A DNA stretch of 64,000 nucleotides, taken from NCBI RefSeq assembly GCF_014529535.1, contig NW_023504022.1, positions 1,608,986 to 1,672,985 on the forward strand. The letters are read 5' to 3'. Every line of letters begins with the position of its first letter. Position 1 is the first letter of the stretch. Under the pieces are notes generated by a model. The model saw nothing but the letters and a program-made list of their open reading frames with translations, did not search any database and was not told where the DNA came from. Shown one piece after another: positions 45,080 through 57,000 of the stretch. The translations under genes were made by a program, and so were the position numbers. The DNA is from Bradysia coprophila. Taxonomy: Eukaryota; Arthropoda; Insecta; Diptera; Sciaridae.

Positions 45080-48000
45080 ATGCGGTTATTTCCAGTTAGA
45101 TTTACCAGTGCCAACATCCAGAAACTCTTGGATTATTATTCGCAGTACAACCCAACTCCGATGTCAATCAAACAGTTTATTGACTTTGGTAAGTTTGATA
45201 AGAAGCAAAATTGAAAATTAAAAAAAAAATCCAATAATTTGATGCTGTTTGGTCATTTAATATTGAACACTAACAAAATAATCGGAAAGTATAAATGAGC
45301 TGTGAGGCATCGGGTCTATGAATAATTCTAAATCACGCAATATGAATGTATAATAATTGGTCAAGGGCGATTGTCGACCCAATACGTATAATAACTAAAA
45401 TGATTTGAAAAATTAGAAACCTTTTCCGATGAGTAGGTCTTTTCATGATCAAAGCGCTGGGCTCACATAAAGTGTTGATAACAACGGCAGAGGAGTTTTA
45501 CTCGATTTTATTGTGAATGTGTTATTTGTGAGAACAAGCCAGTACCTTTTAAATCCTTACTATTTTGTCATTTCCCCAGAAAGTCGTCAAATTTTCAGTG
45601 CATTGTTGGGCTGTCTGACTTTGGTACAGAAATGTTTTATATCGTACGATACATGTTTCGCCAATCTCGTTCAAAATTGCAAGGCTGTAAGTGAAATTAA
45701 TAACTCATTTAAAATCAATATTCCGTCAAGGGACTTGACACCCCGCTGAAGTAGTTGTAAAAGTAGTTGCAAAAAAAAACTTAGTCTGGCAACACTGCAG
45801 TCAATGCTAGATTGTAGGCTAGATACGTTTTGCCAATCATTTTGCCACTACTTCAAGATATGGGCTAAAAAGCTGAAGTAGTTGCAAAAGTAGTGGCAAA
45901 AAAATTGTTTTGCAACTACTTTGGCTGATGTAGAGGTAAAGGCAGTTCTCAAACTTTTGCAACCACTTTGGCCGAAGTAGAGGCAAAAGTAGTTTTCAAA
46001 GTTTTGCGACTACTTTGGCTGAAGTGTGTTTATGTGACAACAACAAATTATTTTTTTATACCAAGGGGCTGCCGCCCCCTGGACCCCCGCTTTTTTTATT
46101 CACCTACGGTGAGTTTTTAATCGCCCTGCAGATTTAACAACTACTTCACAACTACTGTTACAAAATCTGTTCTTAAATTTTTGCAACTACTTCTGCAACC
46201 ACTTTAGCAAAAGTAGTTGCAAAAGTACTTTGAAAATTAGTTGCTGAACCAGATACGCAAAAGTAGTTGTAAAACAATATTTTAACCACTACTTTTGCAA
46301 CTATTTAAGTGTTTTAGCCAAAATCCTGAAGTTATTGCGGAAGTAGTTGCTAAAAAACGTATCTAGCCTACATTCTAGTCTGACTGCAGCGTTGCCATCC
46401 TCCGTTTTTTTTTGCAACTACTTTTTGCAACTACTTCAAGAGGCTGGGACTTGACCCTTGACCCACCCAAGATGTGTAGACCTATGTAGACCCATGAGGA
46501 GTTTAATTAAACATGTTTTCGCAAATTTGATATTTTTCGATACTCTTAGTCTGTTCGTGACCCTGAACCACGTTCCACAAAATTTTTTGATTTTTATCAG
46601 TACAGTCTGGAGCATCCGGACCAAGGCTCCCTAGAGTACTCTGTGGGTGCGATAGAATTGATTGGGGTTGCAATCGATAGGGTATGGAATTCTAATGGTC
46701 ATAGTACAAAAAATTGGTCCAGTGGGTGCAAGATAGGATGGTGGCGACTCATTAAAGTTGGAAAATGACGATCATTGAAAGGTTCTACAGGCGAGGGCAC
46801 TTGAGACACAGAGGTGGTAATTAGTTGTACAAGTAGAGGGACATTAGCTCTACCAATATCAAAAAAATTACTTAATTTTTTTTTTTAAATAGCAACTTTC
46901 CAGTGGTCCAAAGTTTTTTTTCTGTTATTTGACCATAGTTGTGAAACTCAACGACACCGAAGTTACATTCATGATAAGTTTTCGGAACCAAACTGATTAA
47001 CTTTGTTTTGCTGGTAGCCTCAGCTTTCCAACAACATCCCATTTGCTATATATCTCGACAACAGTGCCGTTCTGTTGAGTGCTTAGTGAGGTAAGTCCAT
47101 CTCCATCTACGACGAATCACACCCGTGATAGTTGGTGATAGCCAGCTTCGTGATATCATGCGTGATAGTTGGATATAACTAACCGACAAAATAAAAGTAA
47201 TCTTTTTCGATTGATTGAATTTCAAACAGTGTAAAATACTGTTTTTCTGGAATAACTTCCAGATCCTTAATCTCACATAGCCCATCTTCGAACTTAACCT
47301 CTAAAATTGAATTCTGCGTCGACTAAAGAAAAAAAAAGTAATTGGTTGATAATTACTCAAGTTATCGTGTTTACCAGCAAAATATTGGGGCAAACAATTC
47401 CGTTTTTCTTAACATTTCATACAATTTTTGGGACAAACATTTTTCGAGGTAATAATTTGGCACTCATGTCAAACTCAATTTAGACCAAAAAACTACGGAT
47501 TAGAGCGCCCAAAAGATCTGCAATCTACAGGGAGAAACGGGCCACGTGAACAAAAAAGAAAATTGTGAATATCTACCACACTCGTTGTTATAATTATCGA
47601 ACCAGATCGCCTCTTATATGTTTGCACCTTTGTTTAAGGGTGAGATATTAATAGTAGATTAAAGAACATGTCTTCTAACATACTCATTAAGTCATGAATA
47701 CAATGCAAACAGAGAATTATATTCCGAGCGACAGCGAGGTTCTTGTTCAGTAAGATCAACATATACCTTCCGCTTTGCATTAAATTGTATTTGATTGACT
47801 GGTGTTATGCAATGTAATAATGTTCTCTTTAGATAAATATGCAATTTTCATTGATCTAAGTGCATATATTACAACACGACTGCACAGTTTTTTTTGTAAA
47901 AACTTTTATAAAAATGTTATTCAAACATATGCACACTTCCAGTGAACGCCTGGCACATCAAAACAATAAATAGCAATTACAATTTATAGTAGATAACACT

Positions 48001-51000
48001 CAATTACATTCATTTAACTCGAATCTAAATAAAAAAAAATAAAAAAAATTCTCAATGTCGTTCTATTTATGAGTCTCGAATTGTCTGGTTGTTGTACAAA
48101 ATGCAAATATGAGTAAGTTAATGGAATGAATTCACTGGGAAACAGATGTTATTTGCTAATTAAATAGAGACGCGGTATCTCAGTGTCTTTTTAGTTTTTT
48201 GTTAAGAAATATTGTCACTCTTGTTTTTAATTTAGCTTGCTCTTGGGATTACACAGAGATCTCAAAGAGAAAGGTAATTGCACTTAAAACTGCTCATGAG
48301 GCCTTAGAGGATTTCTAGCTTCAATAAAACCACTGGTGAACCAGTCTACATAGGAAATGATAAGGAACAGAAAATCAGGTGGACATTCGGCCTGTCACAT
48401 AATATCGCCATGCATTTGACTGAGTATCGCTAAAAATCCACTCGTTCCATAAATTTTTGGCAAGATTAACTTGCGTCATCCCAACCCAAGGAACCTTGAG
48501 GTACTTTACGTAATGGATTTACCCGTTGCAAGCAGAAATATCTTAAATCTTTTATTTTACTGTTGTGTTGCATGGAATCTTCAGATAACTCGAATAATGG
48601 ATTTATTTTTCTGTAATTTTGGATTGGAGATATCGCGAATTTTGTGATGGTACTTCATGGTACTTCAGATAAATGAAACCTTGTGATTTCCCAGAATCTT
48701 CAGATAAAAAAATTCTTCCTATTCCATGGTATCAGTTCTGATACCGTATTGTGCACTCGTACAACTTCCATATACGTGTATTTTTTGGTAGATTTTTGAA
48801 AGTGGTGTCAAGTAGTCTGGGTAGACCTGTTGGTCTAAGTGAAACGTGATGTATGGACAGTAGTTGGACATTATCGTTTTTGTCCAAAAAAGCTGGCGTC
48901 CTCAATTTTCTGATGAACAGACAGATCTGGTCCATGATTTTGTAAACTTGTGATTTTGTTATTTTTCGAATGACATCTAATGACATATTCAGAAGTTCAT
49001 CTTTGGGGCCATTCACAAATTACACACGCTCTTAAGTGGGGAGGGGGGGTTTGACAAAAGCGTACGCTTCATACATTTTTGAAATTTTCTCCATACATTT
49101 TCGCGTGCAAGGGGGGAGGGGGGGTCTGAAATTTCGAATTTGGTGCGTGCGTAATTTGTGAATGGCCCCTTTATGAAGCGTTTAATTGGTCAATTCGTTA
49201 ACTGAAATCGAATCTTTTGTAGGTTTATAAGCACGTTATGTAACAATATGAAACTGATTCCGGTATTCCATACCCCTTAAAATTTTGAACAAAAAAAATA
49301 TTGAAAATGTCAAAGGCGTTCTATCATGCTTCTATCATATATTTAATAACGTTAATAACGTCGCTACACATAGCAACGCGAAAAAAACCTAATTCATTTT
49401 TTTTGTAACCTGTCAAACTTGAAAGAAGAACAAAATACAAATTTGAATGAGGCCTCTTTCGCTTTCCGCTTTGCTATGTGTAGCTAAAATTAGCGGTTCA
49501 ATACTAAGTCGACCCATATCCTAGTTAGCGTTTAGTGTTCTCATAATATGCATATCTTGACTTTTAATGAAGCTTGTCTTAGAATCATAAAGTAAGTTTT
49601 AAAAAACTAATATTTTAAACTTGATTAGTAAACCAGTTTAGTAGATATATATAAACGTCGCAGTCGTTCCTAGAATTTAAGTTTTATCTCAACCAACGAG
49701 AATTTAGCACGCATAAGTTACTGTAAGGTGCAAGGTCACATTTTTGTGGTTCCTCTTTTTTCACACCATTACTTAACCAACTTCTACCATTGAATTTCTA
49801 CGTTAGTCTACATTTAGAGGATTATGTACGTATCTCGGTAATAATTTTTATTTTAGCGATGCAAACTGTGAAAGAAATACATTCCCTAAACACAGCCAAC
49901 ATAAATAATTATTAGATAGCGATAGCGAATTGTCTGCTATGACCTCAATTATGATGACTGTACTGATCAGCCGTAATACTTGAGTTAATTGAAACATTTT
50001 ACTGGTTGCTTTTATATGAATTACACTTAAACCATTTGAATTGGCTGCTTATCTATTGGACAGTGTAGTTGTGCAACACAGTGACGAAAAGTGAAAATTT
50101 CGTTGGTTTTTTTTTTGAGAAAAACGATGTACATTGTGATCAATGCTTCATTAGGCACACGATGTGTTTTGTCACACTCGGCCTGCGGCACACATCTTGT
50201 ACCTAAAAGGCATTGATCACCGGGTAGCATAATAGTAATTTATGCAACGAGTTGAGAAATGGGGTTGGTTTTGTAACCAGATGTTAGGGGCCATTCACAA
50301 ATTACGCACGCACCAAATTCGAAATTTCAGACCCCCCTCCCCCCTTGCACGCGAAAATGTATGGAGAAAATTTCAAAAATGTATGAAGCGTACGCTTTTG
50401 TCAAACCCCCCTTAAGAGCGTGCGTAATTTGTGAATGGCCCCTTATGTTATCAAACGAGCGAAGCGAGGTGCGAAAAGCGAACTTTTGAATGCACACTGA
50501 ATGAACGAAAAAATGTATGAACGATCAAGTAGAGTGCTTTTATGTGCGCTTCAAAAATGCTTATATTTTTCAATAGCCAAATGGTTAGAGGTGTTGCTCG
50601 ATAAGCTCGGGGTCTCTCGGGGGTTCGAAATTTGGTCAGAGCAGAAGTTTTGTTTACGGTTAGTGGTTCAGAAAGAGTGACAAAAGTGTATGTGAAAATC
50701 CATTTTGTCACTCAGTGACAAAAAGTTGATATGAAAATCACTTGTGACCAAAAGGAAAATATAGAAAAACAGAAAAAAAACACGCGAACGTCATTCGAAT
50801 GGGTGCATGAAATGGTCCATGAAAAGGTGAAAAGGATAACTAAAGTAATTAATATTTCAGTGGGCTACTTAATATACTAACTGTAAACTACTAAACATTT
50901 TGTATTTATTTCTCTCGCGTTTGACTCTTTATGTAATCAGTAACAAAAGTTTTGTGCTTACACATATGGAATGTGATACTTCACTTATCACCATTAACAC

Positions 51001-54000
51001 TATTATAGTTCATTGAACATGCAATTCGAACGATAGAGATACGTATTAGTATAGTCCATATGATTATAAATATCAAGTGATGCTCTAAAAAAATCATCAA
51101 AAAACCAAAACAAAATAAATCAATTCGACTACATAGTAGAGGTACAGTACCTATACATGTGTATATTCATACATTGGGTGTCAACGAAAACGAAAACGGA
51201 GCGCTATCATCAAGACCTTGTAAACAGTGATTCTGGTTCTATAATTATGTTGTAATATTTCTGATAAAACTAATCTATCTAACTTTGTAAAACAGAGCCA
51301 TCAACTGGATGAATGCGAAATGAAAGATTAAAAAAGAATTTCGCTGAAAATATATAAACAAAAACAAATCATTTAATGGAATTTTTTTCTTCGGTTCGTG
51401 TTATGATGGACGTAAATCGTTAAAAAAAAACACTTCACAGATACGAAGCTTGAGTTGTTTTGTGAATTTAAATTGCTGAATTTGGCAAAAATATTTGCTT
51501 ATGGATTTTATTGTTTCTTATTTCTTTGACTCGTCATTCCTTTGTGTGCTTACACACATTTTCGATACGCTTCTGAAAACATTTAACGATGATATTTCTA
51601 GGTGGCAAAAACATTTCTGTTTAGTTAGAGAGATTTAATTTGCCTTATTTCGATAAGGTACTGTCAGTGTACAGCCCTTAGCAACTTTGAACGTGAATTC
51701 AAGTTATGGAACTCAGTGTATGATCATACAACATGTCCGGAACAATAGCGAAGGACTTGACGCAGGGTAACTTCCAAAAAAAGAACGAAGTCATTTTTTT
51801 GAGACGCGGCAACTATTATTATTATTATTCTCCATTCAAAAACATTGAAGGCTCAGAGCCTGTACATGTTTACTTTTAAATCATTTAAATGCTACTCTCA
51901 ATCAACTAGAATTAAATCCATTATAAATCAATCAATTACATAGAAAAATAAAACGAAAAAAAACAAACAAAAATTAATTCAATAAATCGAAAAAAACTAA
52001 GAAATTAGTTAAACAAAAAAGAAAAAAAAATATCTAAATCAAATGAATCAAATTAAAATTAAAATTAAAATTAAAATTAAAACTAGAAATTCGTTTAAAT
52101 AGAAAACAGGGGAAAAAAATATCTAGCCAAAGCAGAATAGCGTCTAAGCGCAAGAAACGACGTAGTTGTACTTTCACCAACTGAAGACATAGTCAAGAGA
52201 TGATCGGAAAATATCGAATAGATGACTTTTCAGATCGCGCTTGAACGCTGTTACGCTATTCGAGTCACGTAATGCCGATGGTAAACTGTTAAAGAAACAG
52301 AAACCACGGACTTCTATTGCCTGCCGTCCAAAGCCGAACTATGTATAGCCGAACATTTCAGTTTCTGTCCTTTGAACTTTATCACCACAAAACCTATTCT
52401 ATCATATTCTCGCTTCAAATACGAGCAAAACGAGCTATCACTCGACTATGTAGGTGTAAAATTGCCGAAGATAGGGTGGATGTACCCATCCTCGGACGAT
52501 TAACTTTTTTTTCGACTTCAATTAAGTGCTATAAAGGCTCAAGCTATTATCTTGGAAAGATTGTATTTTCCAACAGTCACAAATTTAATTAAGATTCGTT
52601 TTATTTGCACTAATTAAATCTTTTATTTCCGAATTATTTTTAATAAACACTTTCATTCGGCCGAACATGAAAATCCAATAGTCGGACACTTTTTTCCGAT
52701 GCTCGGACACCTCTTCTTCAATGCTCGGACGCTAATTGAATTAAATAATTTCACGGATTTTTCTCAATAAAACAAGAAAAGTCAATTGTTAATCATTCAA
52801 ATACACTAAAAATGAAGTGAAAACACTAAATTAAATAGATAAAACCGTTTAAATTACAATTTACAAAGCATTTTTGAGTCACACTATTTTGGTACCATTT
52901 TCGGTGTATTTAACATGGCATATGTTGAATTTGACACTTCATATGTTTTCCATATAGTCCGACTACTGAATCAAGACCAAATATCATGTTTGTATCAACC
53001 GAACACCCAAAAAACAGTAGAAATAATTGTTTATAATCGTGTTTGAGTGAAAATAATATTTAATTGAACATTAATTAATCTCAAAAACAAAGCCAATATA
53101 AGTAATTTTCAACTAGAAAAAAGAAGTGTTTTGATCACCCCACAAACTATTTTTCAGGTAGAAAATTAAACTTTTCAGTATGTGGTGCCACTGTTTCAAT
53201 GATTAAAATTACACAGTGTTCCTAGTGAATCCAATTTTACGATCAATCGATAGTGAAAACTATAAATTACAACTGAAGGATAGTCATCCACAATATTTTC
53301 GAGCTTGAAGTAAATTATTTTACTTTCAATGTCAAAGTGTTCGAGCATTGGGTCGTGTCCGAGGACTGGTACGCCTACCCTACATCGTTTTGAAAATGGT
53401 CACTTTTCATAGAAAATACACCAAATTGACTTTTCCCAAACAATCAAAATCTTTCAACTTACTCTGTATGTTTCCATCTATTTATCTATCCATCTATCGA
53501 CGGACGATCTCGGAAACTAGTCAGCCAATCTCCATGAAATTTTGCAGGAACCTCAGGGTGGGCATAAAAATGAAAATGTGATACGCCACTACCCCAGGAA
53601 AAACCAGAATTTTGTTTTATTGGCCTCAAAGTGGTTTCTGAGCGTGGTTTTCGAGGGTTGGGAACGCGTTTTCGGCTGTAGCTCAGCTGTATTGAAACCT
53701 ACTGAGGCGTGAGACCCATCAAATGAAAGGTATTCGCCACACGAATCGAACAAAAAATTAATTAGAAAAATTGGTGCAGATCCGGTTGAGCTAGAGGTTT
53801 GAGCTACTCGAGCGTAGGATGAAAGGACTAATATCTTTTAGCTCAGAGTTTTACGAGCATATGTGTAAAATGGCAAAAATTGGAAATGGGTGGGTCAGCT
53901 ATTTCTTGAATGGTTGCAGATAGAGTTCGAATCTCGTCAAATTTTCGATTTTCGTCCAATTTTGGAATTTCGTCAAATTTTCGATTTTCGTCAAATTTTT

Positions 54001-57000
54001 GGTTTTCGTCAAATTTTCGATTTTCGTCAAATTTTCTAATTTCGTCAAATTTTCGAATTTCGTCAAATTTTCGAACTTTGTCAAATTTTCAATTTTCGTC
54101 AAATTTTCGAATTTTGTCAAATGTTTGAATTTCGTCAAATTTTCGATTTTCGTCAAATTTTCGAATTTCGTCAAATGTTCGAATCTCGTCAAATTTTCGA
54201 ATTTAGTCAAATTTCGTCAAATTTTCGAATTTTGTGAAATTATCAAATTTCGTCAAATGTTCGAATTTCGCCAAATTTTCGATTTTCGTCAAATTTTCGA
54301 TTTTCGTCAAATTTTTGAATTAGAGCTGTAAACTGTTGTAAAAAGCAGTGTTGACTACACTTCTAAAACGACTGATATCCCAACAAAAATCTCTTCGAGA
54401 AGTGTGACGCAGTCTTTGAGGTACAATTTCTAAAATGAATGATATCGCTAGAGTTGACGCTTTCAGCTTCGTTACGCAAAAATTAAATTTTACAGCTAAT
54501 TAGTTCAAACAATCTGGCTTAGTTTTTCTCATCATCTACCAAATAATTTTTACCAAAAAAAAATTTGACTGGAAACAACCCAAATTTTACCAAAATTTTA
54601 CCTTTGCGTCGCAAAGTGGCAGATAAATTTTCTTGCTGGTCTGTTACTGATAATCTGCTACTTTGCGACACAGATTTTTTTGGTAAAATTTTTGTTGTTT
54701 CTAGTCAAATATTTTTTTGGTAAAAATTATTTGGCAGATGATGAGAAAAACTAAGCCAGATTGTTTGAACTGAAATTGGGTGTAAAATTTAATTTTTGCG
54801 TAACGAAGCTGAAAGCGTCAACTCTAGCGATATCATTCATTGTAGAAATTGTACTTCAAAGACTGCGTCACACTTTTCTCGAAGAGATTTTTGTTGGGAT
54901 ATAAGTATTGCATATAAACAGCACGCTAGCCATTATGATCTAGTGTTACTGATAATAGTCATAACGGTCTTCGATTACTGCATATATAGTGAACCACTCT
55001 GCACATTTTAATAAAAGGAAAATTCAGTGGACTTCTTAAAAAGTTGTGGTGATTCCACAATATGCATTCATCAAAAATTGCCATTGAATTGATTTGCATC
55101 ATGTTGCCTTTGCATTCCCTTTATATACAGAGTTCATTCGAAATACAATTCATTCCATTCCCGGCTTCGGCCGAAGACACATCTCGTGTTTTATTGTAGA
55201 TAGACATACAATCTCTCTCTACAAATTAAATAAAGAGTAAATAAGTCCTGATACAGTCTCTAAAATAAACTCAGATCTTACAAACGTAAAAAAAATAAAA
55301 AATATTAAACTGACGTCAAATGCTTCACCTCTTTGCTCTATGTTTAACTCGAGATAAAAAGAACGATGCAAATATAATTTGAATAAAATTCAAAACGTTC
55401 GTGTTTTCTACACGAACGGTGTTAGTACAGAGTCCAGTGAAGTTTTGTTGACCTTCGAAACTGTTTGTTTTCGTTCACGTTATTATGTTTCTTCTGTTGA
55501 GGTAGGCTGCCAAGTAATTATTTAGTCTTCAATTCCACTACGAATCTACATTTCACATATCTATCTATCGCGATTATCATACGTATTATTGGTGGGGTAT
55601 CCCATACAGAAAGGGGCTTCCACGACAAAACACCACATTATACGTTATTTACGGACGGACGAGCACATCTTCATTTCATTTTTATATATAGAAAGACATG
55701 CGAATCTGTATTTTTCACATTTCCTTGGAATTTTCCGTCTGACGTCATTGTCTTTGTCACTGCCAATTAATATGAGGAAATTCGTTCTTTCTCATGCCTA
55801 TAATCATACGGAACCTAAGTATAAATTGAAATTTATTTTCACCGATCCATCGAGCTGCTGTGTTGGATATTCGATTAAAATAAAAAAAAAAAAAAATTAT
55901 CACTTGTCTGTTGCAGCTGCGCCATGACGCAATGAAGTTTCCTTCGTAGTGTGATGTGCAATATGCAATTTATTTACGCCTTGTTAAATCAAATCGAACA
56001 AACAAGAAATGCGTTGAATGTTTAGTTATTCGCCTGATACCATAATCTATACGTACCTATCCAGCTATGCTATCCTACCCTATTGTCATGAGATTGTCAT
56101 GACTTTATACAGTTCGAATACCCTACCACATATTTTGAACAACAATTCACTTAATCTGGGGAATTGTTACCGTGTGGTTGTAAAGATAACACTGCCATTA
56201 TTTACAACGCAACAACATCTTTCATCTTTTGAGAAATAAAACTTCAGAAAGTTCATTGGTGCGATCCATTTTTCGGAGCTGATAGATATAACAACCAACT
56301 GTATAATGTCACAATAAAGACTCGATATCTGAGACAATCAAACAATAACATACTTGAATACACTCACCGCTATAAATCATTGTTCATTATTCATTCGACT
56401 GGTGGTCGAGGTACAACAAGTATTTGTTAAGTGGGGTATGACATACAAGACCTTTTCGCAGTTGTATCAGACACACTGTCCCTATAAAATGAAAAGTAAT
56501 TAGTGGCATTGAATGGATTATAATGTATTTGATGATTAACAAACAGTACGTGGTTAACGATACTTTAATCGTTTCAATGAAAATAAAAAAAAAGATTCTC
56601 CTATCTGTACAATATAACCGAAATGCTGATACCGCACTGATAAAACACATTGATAAGGTGCGATACGATGAAAGAATACCCTCGAGTTGCTGCTTGATTT
56701 AAGCGATTTGGAAAATTTAATTGTTATTTACAACGAAAAATGATTACGTTTTCCATTTTTTTTTCGTCCACATGATGCATTTATAGTTGGGTGACTCTTA
56801 ACCTTAATTTACATAGCAATGTAAAGTTAACGAAAAATTTCTTTTGTTTTCAGCTCTTTTCGTATTGTCATAAAATGTCAACGTTGCATTTGCAACTAAT
56901 TTTCTTTGATTGATTCATTTCAATAGAGAAAATTTAGCAGCAAAAGCAGGTTTGACATTTTATAACAAAGCGAAAAGAGCTGAAAAGAAAACAAATTCTT

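Larger units (their letters stand above)
51732..54902 (+). repeat. Dispersed repeat, copy B, in Pdk intron 1
   Basis: Homologous to 2311-3805 from CATGTCCGGA onward. Interrupted by a non-LTR retrotransposon fragment (51817-52336) and a TA-flanked element (52474-53380). Removing these restores collinearity with copy A. Carries the enlarged 18-bp array and a terminal fold-back. Confidence 0.8.

Noticed and set aside
53899..54331. Frames with FVKFSNF or LTKFEN repeats
   Set aside because: All three frames and both strands stay open because the period is 18 bp and stop-free. No start context, no domain.
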